From WHSM01 sp050701635 (lineage in GTDB: Bacteria; Actinomycetota; Actinomycetes; Mycobacteriales; Micromonosporaceae): 26,329 bases of DNA. Shown one piece after another: positions 1-8,013 of the stretch; position 1 is the stretch's first letter, and every line of letters starts with the position of its first letter. The notes beneath the pieces were generated by a model that had not been told where the DNA came from, did no database searches, and was given only the letters and a program-made list of their open reading frames with translations. The DNA lies in contig JBOGDF010000025.1 in the NCBI GenBank assembly GCA_050701635.1, positions 1 to 26,329 on the forward strand, given 5' to 3'. Made by a program: the position numbers and the translations under genes.

Positions 1-270
1 CGGTACGGGTCCGGTCAGCGGGCCGGCGCCACCGGTCGGCGGGAATCCGGGAGCCTGTGCCGGCGGGTATCCACCAGGCGCCGGCGGTGCATAACTCGGC
101 CCGCCCGGCACGGCGCCGGGTGGCGGTGGGCCGGCGACGCCGGCGCGGTGGGCACCGGGTCCGTGGTGGGTGACGGGGCGGCGGGATCCGCGGTTCATCA
201 TCCACCAGACGATCCCGAAGACGGACAGAGCGATGAGAACGATGACAAGGGTGATGAGAAGCGCCTTCAT
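1..270 (-). CDS. Small membrane-anchored Pro/Gly-rich protein (3' end outside window)
   Basis: The frame is open from an ATG at 270-268 to the window edge, so at least 90 codons are present and the stop is missing. A GGGAGA Shine-Dalgarno lies about 6 nt upstream. The protein starts with a hydrophobic segment (MKALLITLVIVLIALSVFG, then IVWWMM), which is one membrane helix or an uncleaved signal anchor. A basic stretch NRGSRRP follows, and then a low-complexity tail rich in Pro, Gly and Ala with several PPxP and GGYPP patches. I do not recognise a family. A one-helix anchor with a disordered Pro-rich tail is common among small actinobacterial envelope proteins, but function cannot be inferred. 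The gene could be much longer beyond the edge. Confidence 0.6.
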   Translation of the reverse strand, partial: MKALLITLVIVLIALSVFGIVWWMMNRGSRRPVTHHGPGAHRAGVAGPPPPGAVPGGPSYAPPAPGGYPPAQAPGFPPTGGAGPLTGPVP

Positions 271-400
271 GCCGGATCTCCCATCCGAGCCGGGCTGACG
301 GTCACGCATAGTCCAAAGCCCCCAAGCAGTCAAAGCCCCCTGAACTACGCAGAATATGCGTGCGGATGGATCTTAGGCTGGTGATCGCGGCAATGCGCAA

Positions 401-425
401 GCCCGATGACGCTCCGTGATCGGGC
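401..425 (-). terminator. Hairpin terminator after the metallophosphoesterase gene
   Basis: GCCCGAT (401-407) and ATCGGGC (419-425) form a 7-bp stem with an 11-nt loop, starting 8 nt past the stop of the minus-strand gene. There is no U-tract, as is frequent for actinobacterial terminators. It separates this gene from the small membrane protein gene at 270. Confidence 0.5.
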
Positions 426-432
426 GCCGGGA

Positions 433-1194
433 TCAGGCCTCGGGCCGTCCGTCACGCGGGCCGAAGACGCGCAGCGCCTCGGCGTCGGACGCGGTGGCGC
501 GTACGTAGTAGTCGGCCCACTGTGCCGCGTCCGGATAGCTGCTCTCCGCGGCGATCCGGGCACACGCCGCGTCCACGTCGAACTTGGTACGTCCCAGTGT
601 CACCGCGCCGCCAGCGAGCAGCGCCCAGTGCGCGCCGGCCGCGCCGTACGGCATGCCGACGCTGCCCGGGTTGACCACCAGCCGCCGGTCCACCAACCGC
701 AGGTACGGCATGTGGGTGTGCCCGCACACGACAGTGCGCTCGGCCACCCCGTCGAACACGTCTGACCACCGCGCCAGCCGGCTGTCCACCAGCACGACCT
801 CCTCGTCGTCGTGCGGCGTCGCATGGCAGAACAGCACCGGACCGAAGCCGGCCACCTCGACGGTCACGGTCAGCGGCAGCCCGGTCAGCAGCGCCACCTG
901 GTCGTCCCGCAGCTGCCCGGCCGCCCACGGCGCCACCGCGTCCGGGATCGCGGTCTCGGTGGCGCCACCGGCCAGCGCCACCAGTTCCCGGTCGGCGTTG
1001 CCGCGTACCCACACCGCTCGTTCGCCCAGCCCACCGAGCAGATCCAGGGTGGGTACGGGCATCGGCCCCGCCGCGTGATCGCCGGTGAGCACCACCAGGT
1101 CGGCGTCGCGTACCGCCGGCTCGGCCAGCACCGCCTCCAGCGCCGGCAGTACGCCGTGGATGTCCGACAGCACGGCGACCCGCTCCGCTCTCAT
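433..1194 (-). CDS. Metallophosphoesterase, YfcE/MJ0936-like
   Basis: This 253-aa calcineurin-like phosphoesterase shows the full metal-binding signature. It has SDIHG (D11, H13), TGDH (D39), RGNADRE (N66), a mid-domain His in FCHATPHDDEE (H124), and CGHTHMPY (H159, H161), followed by NPGSVGMPYG. These place it with the YfcE/MJ0936 group, which hydrolyses phosphodiesters or phosphomonoesters using two metal ions. The physiological substrate is unknown. The protein has no signal peptide or membrane segment and should be cytoplasmic. The ATG at 1194 has only a weak purine-rich stretch upstream (GGTGAAG). The gene is divergent from ileS and shares about 110 bp of upstream DNA with its leader. 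The second motif is TGDH rather than the usual GDxx, but the aspartate is kept, so an active enzyme is likely. Confidence 0.9.
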   Translation of the reverse strand: MRAERVAVLSDIHGVLPALEAVLAEPAVRDADLVVLTGDHAAGPMPVPTLDLLGGLGERAVWVRGNADRELVALAGGATETAIPDAVAPWAAGQLRDDQVALLTGLPLTVTVEVAGFGPVLFCHATPHDDEEVVLVDSRLARWSDVFDGVAERTVVCGHTHMPYLRLVDRRLVVNPGSVGMPYGAAGAHWALLAGGAVTLGRTKFDVDAACARIAAESSYPDAAQWADYYVRATASDAEALRVFGPRDGRPEA

Positions 1195-1303
1195 GGCGCC
1201 AGCTTCACCGCCACGCCCGCCCGGCGCCAGGGCAGTTCGCGGACGGCGGAACTCGCGAGGCGTACCACCCGGATATCGGGTGAGGTGGCAGCCCGCTCTC
1301 GGG

Positions 1304-1309
1304 TAGCCT
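1304..1309 (+). promoter_or_regulatory. Candidate -10 element of the ileS leader transcript
   Basis: TAGCCT fits the TAnnnT pattern and would start transcription near 1316, just before the T-box stem I. No convincing -35 hexamer lies 17-18 nt upstream, so the assignment rests on the -10 and its position. Confidence 0.4.
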
Positions 1310-1315
1310 GGAGCG

Positions 1316-1524
1316 CAACAGGCGATGACCCGGCTATCACCGGTGAGCCTCCGGAAGAAACGGCCCGGCCCTCAGCGGCGAGCCCGAGTAGAACCGGACG
1401 GGTTCGGCCCGTCACAGCCGACCAACGAGCGGGCGCCTCCGGGTGCCAAGCGAGGTGGTACCGCGGGCGGCGCTACACAGCGCACAGCTCGTCCTCGCAT
1501 ACGACTGACGCGTATGACGAGGAG
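1316..1524 (+). ncRNA. Translational T-box riboswitch, isoleucine-specific
   Basis: The leader has the parts of an actinobacterial T-box. Stem I is ultrashort: CCGG (1330-1333) pairs with CCGG (1340-1343) around the loop CTATCA, which displays the isoleucine codon AUC at 1336-1338. The conserved CTCCGGAAGAA stretch and GTAGAACCGGACGGG follow. The T-box core AGGTGGTACCGCGG is at 1453-1466. Its UGGU bulge (1456-1459) is complementary to the ACCA end of uncharged tRNA-Ile. GCGAGG (1450-1455) can pair with CCTCGC (1493-1498) as the antisequestrator. The same CCTCGC can instead join TCCTCGCATACG (1492-1503) pairing with 1511-1523, which contains the ileS Shine-Dalgarno. Uncharged tRNA should therefore free the ribosome-binding site. 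There is no terminator with a U-tract, so control is translational. Confidence 0.93.
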
Positions 1525-1532
1525 CACCACAG

Positions 1533-4500
1533 ATGCCGTACCCACTCGACGAGCCCGCGCGCGGTGTGCCGGCCAGCCCGTCGTTCCCCAAGCTCGAGGA
1601 GCGGGTGCTCGACACGTGGGCGAAGGGCGATGCCTTCGGCAGATCCGTCGAGGCCCGGGACGCCGGTAAAGACGGCGACAACGAGTATGTCTTCTACGAC
1701 GGCCCGCCGTTCGCCAACGGGCTGCCCCACTACGGCCACCTGTTCACCGGGTACGTCAAGGACGTGGTGCCGCGCTACCAGACGATGCGCGGCCGCCGGG
1801 TGGAGCGCCGGTTCGGCTGGGACTGCCACGGGCTGCCCGCCGAGGTGGAAGCCGAGAAGCAGCTCGGGATCTCCTCCAAGAGCGAGATCGTCGAGCTGGG
1901 CATCGAGAAGTTCAACGACGCCTGCCGTACCAGCGTCCTGAAGTACACCCGGGACTGGGAGCGGTACGTCACCCGCCAGGCCCGCTGGGTGGACTTCGCC
2001 AACGACTACAAGACGCTCGACCTGGACTACATGGAGAGCGTCATGTGGGCCTTCAAGACGCTCCACGACAAGGGGCTGATCTACGAAGGCTTCCGGGTGC
2101 TGGCGTACTGCTGGCGGTGCGAGACGCCGCTGAGCAACACCGAGACCCGGATGGACGACGTCTACCGCGACCGGCAGGACCCGGCGCTGACCGTCGGCTT
2201 CCAGCTGGAGACCGGCGAGAAGATCCTGGTCTGGACCACCACGCCGTGGACCCTGCCGTCCAACCTGGCGCTCGCCGTCGGCCCCGACATCGACTACGCG
2301 GTGCTGTCCAAGGACGGCGAGCGCTACATCGTCGGCGACGCCCGGCTCGCCGCCTATCAGCGCGAGTTCCACGACGCGGAGCGGGTCGGCACGCTGAAGG
2401 GGTCCGAGCTGGTCGGGCGTCGCTACACCCCGCTGTTCGACTTCCTGGTCGAGACCGTGGCGGGTACGCCCGCGTTCACCGTGCTGGCCGGCGACTTCGT
2501 CTCCACCGAGGACGGTACGGGCGTCGTACACATGGCGCCGGCGTTCGGTGAGGACGACCAGGTGGCCTGCAACGCCGCCGGGATCCCCACGGTGGTGACC
2601 GTCGACGAGCACACCCGCTTCACCTCGCTGGTGCCGGCGTACCAGGGGGAGCAGGTCTTCGACGCGAACAAGCCGATCATCCGCGACCTCAAGGAGCGCG
2701 GGCTCGTGCTGCGGCACGACAGCTACACGCACTCGTACCCGCACTGCTGGCGGTGCGACACGCCGCTGGTCTACAAGGCGGTGTCGAGCTGGTTCGTCGC
2801 GGTCACCCAGTTCAAGGACCGGATGGTCGAGCTCAACCAGGAGATCAACTGGGTGCCGGGGCACGTCAAGGACGGCTCGTTCGGCAAGTGGCTGGCGAAC
2901 GCGCGGGACTGGTCGATCTCCCGGAACCGGTTCTGGGGCTCCCCGATCCCGGTCTGGAAGTCCGACGACCCCAACTACCCGCGGCTCGACGTCTACGGGT
3001 CGTTGGACCAACTCGAAGCGGACTTCGGGGTGAAGCTCACCGACCTGCACCGGCCCGGGATCGACGAGCTGACCCGGCCCAACCCGGACGACCCGACCGG
3101 TCGCTCCACGATGCGGCGCGTGCCCGAGGTGCTGGACTGCTGGTTCGAGTCCGGGTCGATGCCGTTCGCGCAGGTCCACTACCCGTTCGAGAACCGCGAG
3201 TGGTTCGAGCACCACTACCCGGGCGACTTCATCGTGGAGTACCTCCCGCAGGTGCGCGGCTGGTTCTACACGCTGCACGTACTCGCCACGGCGCTGTTCG
3301 ACCGGCCCGCGTTCCGCAACTGTGTGGCGCACGGGATCCTGCTGGGCGAGGACGGCCGGAAGATGTCCAAGAGCCTGCGCAACTACCCCGATGTGTACGA
3401 GATGTTCGACTCGTACGGCGCGGACGCGATGCGCTGGCTGCTGATGAGCGCGCCGGTGATCCGGGGCGGCGACACGCCGGTGACCGAGTCCGGGGTGCGC
3501 GACTCGGTACGCCACGTGATCAATCCACTGTGGAACGTCTGGTACTTCTTCTCGCTGTACGCCAACGCCGACGGCTACACGGCGAAAACTCGAACGGACA
3601 CTGAGCTGTCTGCCGGCTCCGCCGGCGGCACCCTGCTCGACCGGTACGTCCTGGCGAAGACCCGGGAACTGGTCGAGACGGCCACCGCGGCGATGGACGC
3701 GTACGACATCTCCGGAGCGTGCGAGGCGGTCCGGTCGTACCTCGACGCGCTCACCAACTGGTACGTACGCCGTTCCCGCGACCGCTTCTGGTCCGGCGAC
3801 CACGACGCGTTCGACACGCTGCACACGGTGCTCGCCACGCTCGCCCAGGTGGCGGCGCCGCTGCTGCCGATGGTGAGCGAGGAGATCTGGCGCGGCCTGA
3901 CCGGCGGCGAGTCGGTGCACCTGACCGACTGGCCGGACGCCACCGCACTGCCCGCCGACCACGACCTGGTCGCCGCGATGGACGCCACCCGGGAGGTCTG
4001 CTCGGCGGCGCTGTCGCTGCGCAAGACCCAGGGCCTGCGGGTACGGCTGCCGCTGTCGACGCTGACCGTGGCCACCCCGGACGCCGCCGTACTGCGGCCG
4101 TTCGCGGAGCTGGTGGCCGACGAGGTGAACGTCAAAGAGGTGGTCTTCACCGAACAGCTCGCCGACTACTGCGAGCAGGTGCTGACCGTGGTCCCGCGGG
4201 TGCTCGGGCCGCGGCTCGGCAAGGACGTGCAGCAGGTGATCAAGGCGGTGAAGGCCGGCGACTGGTCGGCCGCGGCCGACGGCACGGTCACCGCCGGCGG
4301 CTTCGCGCTGCAGCCGGGGGAGTACGAGCTGAAGATGGTCGCCCGGCAGGCGGACCGCTCGGCGCCGCTCGGCCAGGCCGGCGTGGTCGTTCTCGACACC
4401 GAGGTCACGCCCGAGCTGGCGGGCGAAGGGCTGGCGCGCGACGTGGTACGCGTCGTCCAGCTGGCCCGGCGGGACGCCGACTTCGACGTCGCGGACCGGA

Positions 4501-4673
4501 TCCGGCTGGTGGTCGACGCGTCGGCGGAGGTGGTCGCGGCGGTCGAGAGGCACCGCGACTTCGTGGCCCGCGAGACCCTCTCCACCGAGGTCAGCTTCGG
4601 CCCGGCCGGGACCGGCTACCAGGGCGAGGTTGGCGACGGCGTCCCGGTACGGGTCGCCGTCACCCGAGTCTGA
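1533..4673 (+). CDS. ileS: Isoleucyl-tRNA synthetase
   Basis: The enzyme charges tRNA-Ile with isoleucine in the cytoplasm. The 1046-aa protein is a class I synthetase. Its HIGH-type motif is HYGH (residues 66-69), preceded by YDGPPFANGLP, and KMSKS is at 610-614. The CP1 editing domain shows WTTTPWT (234-240) and GTGVVHMAPAFGEDD (from 328), the elements that clear Val-tRNA-Ile. Two CWRC motifs lie in the connective region. The C-terminal third is the anticodon-binding region. Length and motifs fit the eukaryote-like IleRS found in actinobacteria, which as a family tends to be less sensitive to mupirocin; that is family knowledge only. The ATG at 1533 sits 8 nt after GAGGAG (1519-1524), which is the sequence hidden by the T-box sequestrator. 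The transcript ends at the palindrome at 4699-4732. Confidence 0.98.
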   Translation: MPYPLDEPARGVPASPSFPKLEERVLDTWAKGDAFGRSVEARDAGKDGDNEYVFYDGPPFANGLPHYGHLFTGYVKDVVPRYQTMRGRRVERRFGWDCHGLPAEVEAEKQLGISSKSEIVELGIEKFNDACRTSVLKYTRDWERYVTRQARWVDFANDYKTLDLDYMESVMWAFKTLHDKGLIYEGFRVLAYCWRCETPLSNTETRMDDVYRDRQDPALTVGFQLETGEKILVWTTTPWTLPSNLALAVGPDIDYAVLSKDGERYIVGDARLAAYQREFHDAERVGTLKGSELVGRRYTPLFDFLVETVAGTPAFTVLAGDFVSTEDGTGVVHMAPAFGEDDQVACNAAGIPTVVTVDEHTRFTSLVPAYQGEQVFDANKPIIRDLKERGLVLRHDSYTHSYPHCWRCDTPLVYKAVSSWFVAVTQFKDRMVELNQEINWVPGHVKDGSFGKWLANARDWSISRNRFWGSPIPVWKSDDPNYPRLDVYGSLDQLEADFGVKLTDLHRPGIDELTRPNPDDPTGRSTMRRVPEVLDCWFESGSMPFAQVHYPFENREWFEHHYPGDFIVEYLPQVRGWFYTLHVLATALFDRPAFRNCVAHGILLGEDGRKMSKSLRNYPDVYEMFDSYGADAMRWLLMSAPVIRGGDTPVTESGVRDSVRHVINPLWNVWYFFSLYANADGYTAKTRTDTELSAGSAGGTLLDRYVLAKTRELVETATAAMDAYDISGACEAVRSYLDALTNWYVRRSRDRFWSGDHDAFDTLHTVLATLAQVAAPLLPMVSEEIWRGLTGGESVHLTDWPDATALPADHDLVAAMDATREVCSAALSLRKTQGLRVRLPLSTLTVATPDAAVLRPFAELVADEVNVKEVVFTEQLADYCEQVLTVVPRVLGPRLGKDVQQVIKAVKAGDWSAAADGTVTAGGFALQPGEYELKMVARQADRSAPLGQAGVVVLDTEVTPELAGEGLARDVVRVVQLARRDADFDVADRIRLVVDASAEVVAAVERHRDFVARETLSTEVSFGPAGTGYQGEVGDGVPVRVAVTRV

Positions 4674-4698
4674 GAGCGCGGCCCGACCGCCAACAGCG

Positions 4699-4732
4699 CG
4701 ACGCCCCGGATCCGTACGGATCCGGGGCGTCG
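4699..4732. terminator. Bidirectional terminator, 34-bp perfect palindrome
   Basis: The sequence is perfectly self-complementary over 34 bp and folds on either strand into a 15-bp stem with a GTAC loop. It lies 26 bp after the ileS stop and 31 bp from the end of the convergent minus-strand gene, so it can terminate both. It has no U-tract on either side. Confidence 0.85.
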
Positions 4733-4763
4733 TGGCGTCCGCGGGTGGTGACCCGGGTACGGG

Positions 4764-5741
4764 TCAGGCCTTGCAGCCTTCCATCACCTTCTCGGCGTTC
4801 TTCTTCGCGACCTCTTGGACCTCGGCCTTGTCGATGCTGCCGTCGACGAAGAGGCTGATGCTGATCCGTACCAGGATGTTGTCGTCGAGCACGATCAGGT
4901 CGTACATGTAGGAGCTGCTGTCCGAGTAGCTGTTCTCGGTGCTGGAGAAGTATGCCGACGCGCCGACCCCGTCGACTTCGCCGTTCTCCTTGCCGCTGCC
5001 CGTGGAGCCCTTGGCGGACTTCACCTCGCGGTCGTACGAGTCCTTCACGTTGGTGCTCTTGCCACCGATGGTGGTGTACATGTACATCCGGGCGCGTTCG
5101 TACTCGCCGCCCTTGAGCGAGAACGAGCAGTTGAGGTACGAGGAGTACTCGCTCTTGTTCTCCGAGTGCTCCGGCTCCTCCTCCGCGGTGTCGGCCCACT
5201 TCTTGAGCGAGTCCTTGTCGACCAGCTCGCAGGCGTCCTTCACCGCCTCGGCGGAGTACTTACCGCCGCCCTCGGTGCCGGCGCTGGTGGTGCCGCCTCC
5301 GCTCGGGCCACCACCGCCCCCGGAGCCACGGTTGAGCAGCAGCGCGCCCACCACGATGACCAGCACCAGGACCACCACGCCCGCGACGCCGCCGATGATC
5401 CACGGCGTGGCTCCGCCGCCCTTCGACGGAGGCGGCGGTGGCATCGCACCGGGTGCGTTCGGGTCGGCGTAGTTAGGCGGCGCCGAGTACGGCTCGCTGT
5501 ACGCCGGCGGCGCCGAGTACTGGTCGGAAAAGCCCTGCTGCGGCGGCTGCTGGCCGAACTGGTCGTACTGCTGCGGCTGCTCGTACGACTCGTACTGCTG
5601 CGGCTGCTCGTAGCCGGGAGGTCCGCCGGGATCCGACGGGCCGCTGTACTGGGTCTGGTCCGCGGGGTTCTGCCAATCGCCGCCCCCCGCGGGCCACTGA
5701 CCACCCTGGCCACCGTACGGCGGTTGTTGCGGTCCCGTCAC
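4764..5741 (-). CDS. DUF3558-like single-pass membrane protein with Pro/Gln/Tyr-rich cytoplasmic tail
   Basis: The protein is about 325 aa. Residues 1-110 are low complexity and rich in Pro, Gln, Tyr and Gly, with internal repeats (YEQPQQY twice, YSAPP twice). One strong membrane helix follows at about 114-136 (WIIGGVAGVVVLVLVIVVGA). After a Gly/Ser linker comes an extracellular domain of about 170 aa with cysteines in DACELVD, LNCSFS and near the C-terminus (EGCKA). The DACELVD start and overall size resemble DUF3558-type actinobacterial envelope domains, though this is by eye only. I chose GTG at 5741 over GTG at 5747 because GAGG (5752-5749) is then 7 nt away and the codon overlaps the stop of a small upstream ORF. 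Function is unknown; the role is probably at the cell surface. Confidence 0.8.
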   Translation of the reverse strand: MTGPQQPPYGGQGGQWPAGGGDWQNPADQTQYSGPSDPGGPPGYEQPQQYESYEQPQQYDQFGQQPPQQGFSDQYSAPPAYSEPYSAPPNYADPNAPGAMPPPPPSKGGGATPWIIGGVAGVVVLVLVIVVGALLLNRGSGGGGGPSGGGTTSAGTEGGGKYSAEAVKDACELVDKDSLKKWADTAEEEPEHSENKSEYSSYLNCSFSLKGGEYERARMYMYTTIGGKSTNVKDSYDREVKSAKGSTGSGKENGEVDGVGASAYFSSTENSYSDSSSYMYDLIVLDDNILVRISISLFVDGSIDKAEVQEVAKKNAEKVMEGCKA

Positions 5742-5818
5742 TTGCACACCTCGCTTCGCTCGGCGGCGCGTGACCGCGCGGTACTGAGCACACTGGTTCG
5801 CTCGCTGCGCTCGCTCAC
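5738..5818 (-). CDS. 26-codon upstream ORF coupled to the membrane protein gene
   Basis: The GTG at 5818 is preceded by AAGGAGG with 6 nt spacing, the strongest Shine-Dalgarno of this minus-strand unit. The ORF encodes a Ser/Glu/Arg-rich peptide starting MSERSERTSVLSTARSR and ends at 5738. Its TGA overlaps the GTG start of the downstream gene in a GTGA arrangement, the usual geometry for translational coupling. Both ends of the ORF consist of the same GAGCGA-type repeat (GAGCGAGCGCAGCGAGCG and GCCGAGCGAAGCGAG), so it may be a repeat insertion that happens to be translated. It could act as a leader peptide that loads ribosomes onto the main gene. No family is recognised. Confidence 0.5.
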   Translation of the reverse strand: MSERSERTSVLSTARSRAAERSEVCK

Positions 5819-6038
5819 GAACGGCCTCCTTGCCAACAACGTCATGTGGTTACGCTGGCACTGCGTTACCGCGGTGACCCATCGAGCGGGTCGGCTCACG
5901 ATGGTAAGCGAGGAACGCGCACCAGTGCTTACTTTGACATAGCGCGTCACGGGATGAGTTCCGTGGGGCTGCAGTATGCGTCACTCGTGTCGCGCCGGGC
6001 GACCCCTGCCGGCGGCTGGCGGCGGGTACCGGACCGCG

Positions 6039-6044
6039 TACTCT
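6039..6044 (+). promoter_or_regulatory. Candidate -10 element before the radical SAM operon
   Basis: TACTCT fits TAnnnT and lies 43 bp before the GTG start at 6088. The -35 region is not recognisable. The rest of 5819-6087 holds no gene I can support. Confidence 0.25.
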
Positions 6045-6087
6045 AGGGAAAGTCAATCCACCCGAATTTCTCAGCCCGGGGACGAGT

Positions 6088-8013
6088 GTGCAGAGCGTTT
6101 TCGATCAACTGGAGCCGCTGCTCCCCAAGGTGAGCAAGCCGATCCAGTACGTCGGCGGCGAGCTCAACTCCACGGTCAAGGACTGGGAGTCCGCCGCGGT
6201 CCGGTGGGCCCTGATGTATCCCGACGCGTACGAGGTGGGCCAGCCCAACCAGGGCGTACAGATCCTGTACGAGGTGCTCAACGAGCGCGACGGCGTGCTC
6301 GCCGAGCGTACGTACGCGGTCTGGCCGGACCTCGAGGCGCTGATGCGCGAGCACGGCGTACCGCAGTTCACCGTCGACGCGCACCGTCCGGTGAAGGCGT
6401 TCGACCTGTTCGGGCTCTCGTTCGCCACCGAGATGGGCTACACCAACCTGCTCACCGCGCTCGACCTGGCGGGCATCCCGCTCGACGCCGCCGAGCGCAC
6501 CGACGAGCACCCGGTGGTGATCGCCGGGGGACACGCCGCGTTCAACCCGGAGCCGATCGCGGACTTCGTCGACGCCGCGGTGCTGGGCGACGGCGAGGAG
6601 GCGGTGCTCGAGATCACCGACATCGTCCGCGCCTGGAAGGCTTCCGGGAAGCCGGGCGGCCGCGACGAGCTGCTGCTGCGGCTGGCGAAGACCGAGGCGG
6701 TGTACGTGCCCCGGTTCTACGACGTGGAGTACCTCCCCGACGGGCGGATCCAGCGCGTGGTGCCCAACCGGCCCGACGTGCCGTTCCGGGTCAACAAGCG
6801 CACCACGATGGACCTGGACGCGTGGCCGTACCCGAAGAAGCCGCTGGTCCCGCTCGCCGAGACCGTCCACGAGCGGTACGCCGTGGAGATCTTCCGGGGC
6901 TGCACCCGGGGCTGCCGGTTCTGCCAGGCCGGCATGATCACCCGGCCGGTACGGGAGCGCTCGATCACCACCATCGGGGACATGGTCGAGAACGGCATCA
7001 AGGAGTCCGGCTTCAACGAGGTCGGCCTGCTGTCGCTGTCGTCCGCCGACCACAGCGAGATCGCCGACGTCTGCTCCGGGCTCGCGGAGCGCTACTCCGG
7101 CGAGAACGTCTCGCTGTCGCTGCCGTCGACCCGGGTGGACGCGTTCAACGTGACACTCGCCGACGAGCTGTCCCGCAACGGGCGCCGCTCCGGGCTCACC
7201 TTCGCTCCGGAGGGCGGCTCCGAGCGGATCCGCCGCGTGATCAACAAGATGGTCAGCGAGGAAGACCTGATCCGTACCGTGGTGACGGCGTACAGCGGTG
7301 GCTGGCGCCAGGTGAAGCTCTACTTCATGGCCGGGCTGCCTACCGAGACCGACGAAGACGTGCTGCAGATCGCCCGGCTGGCGCACGAGGTGATCAAGGC
7401 TGGACGGGCGGCCACCGGCTCCAAGGACATCCGCTGTACGGTCTCGATCGGCGGGTTCGTACCGAAGCCGCACACCCCGTTCCAGTGGGCCGCGCAGGCC
7501 GACCCGGAGACCGTCGACCGGCGCCTGAAGTTGCTGAAACAGGAGATCAACTCCAACCGTTCGCTGGGCCGGGCGATCGGCTACCGCTACCACGACGGCG
7601 AGCCCTCGATGATCGAAGGGCTGCTGTCCCGGGGCGACCGCCGGGTGGGCGCGGTGATCCGCCGGGTCTGGGAGCACGGCGGCCGGTTCGACGGCTGGAG
7701 CGAGCACTTCTCGTACCAACGGTGGACCGAGGCGGCGGCCGAGGCGCTGCAGCCGCAGGGTGTCTCGCTGGAGTGGTACACGCTCCGGGAGCGCGACGAG
7801 CACGAGGTGCTGCCGTGGGACCACCTGGACTCCGGGCTGGACAAGGAGTGGCTCTGGGCCGACTGGCAGGATTCGCTGTCCGAGGTGGAGCAGGACGACT
7901 GCCGCTGGACGCCCTGCTTCGACTGCGGCGTCTGCCCCGCCATGGACACCGAGATCCAGATCGGCCCCACCGGACGCAAGCTGCTGCCGCTCACGCCGGT
8001 CAGCTCTTCATGA
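6088..8013 (+). CDS. Radical SAM protein with B12-binding-like N-terminus (TIGR03960-type)
   Basis: The 641-aa protein begins with a cobalamin-binding-like Rossmann region (about residues 20-190, including GGHAAFNPEP). A radical SAM domain follows with the 4Fe-4S motif CTRGCRFC (C272, C276, C279). The C-terminus carries four further cysteines, CRWTPCFDCGVC (C605, C610, C613, C616), which could bind a second cluster or zinc. This layout matches the TIGR03960 family found beside rne/rng and rplU-rpmA; its substrate is not established. The GTG at 6088 is preceded by a GGGGACGA stretch. The stop overlaps the ATG of the acetyltransferase gene. In many bacteria the DUF2344 domain is fused to this protein's C-terminus; here it is a separate gene at 8526, one gene downstream. 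Confidence 0.9.
   Translation: MQSVFDQLEPLLPKVSKPIQYVGGELNSTVKDWESAAVRWALMYPDAYEVGQPNQGVQILYEVLNERDGVLAERTYAVWPDLEALMREHGVPQFTVDAHRPVKAFDLFGLSFATEMGYTNLLTALDLAGIPLDAAERTDEHPVVIAGGHAAFNPEPIADFVDAAVLGDGEEAVLEITDIVRAWKASGKPGGRDELLLRLAKTEAVYVPRFYDVEYLPDGRIQRVVPNRPDVPFRVNKRTTMDLDAWPYPKKPLVPLAETVHERYAVEIFRGCTRGCRFCQAGMITRPVRERSITTIGDMVENGIKESGFNEVGLLSLSSADHSEIADVCSGLAERYSGENVSLSLPSTRVDAFNVTLADELSRNGRRSGLTFAPEGGSERIRRVINKMVSEEDLIRTVVTAYSGGWRQVKLYFMAGLPTETDEDVLQIARLAHEVIKAGRAATGSKDIRCTVSIGGFVPKPHTPFQWAAQADPETVDRRLKLLKQEINSNRSLGRAIGYRYHDGEPSMIEGLLSRGDRRVGAVIRRVWEHGGRFDGWSEHFSYQRWTEAAAEALQPQGVSLEWYTLRERDEHEVLPWDHLDSGLDKEWLWADWQDSLSEVEQDDCRWTPCFDCGVCPAMDTEIQIGPTGRKLLPLTPVSSS

Noticed and set aside
148..384. 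Plus-strand ORF in the first 400 bases
   Set aside because: It opposes the minus-strand membrane protein gene, which has a Shine-Dalgarno and a membrane helix; the plus frame has neither.
1473..4553. Very long open frame on the minus strand opposite ileS (about 1000 codons)
   Set aside because: It is the antisense shadow of ileS in a high-GC genome; the translation is low-complexity Arg/Val/His-rich with no domain.
5751..5818. GAGCGA repeats as a possible CRISPR or tandem array
   Set aside because: Only two imperfect copies without regular spacers or cas genes nearby.
5934..5939. Perfect TTGACA on the plus strand before the radical SAM gene
   Set aside because: No TAnnnT lies 16-19 bp downstream, so a promoter is not supported.
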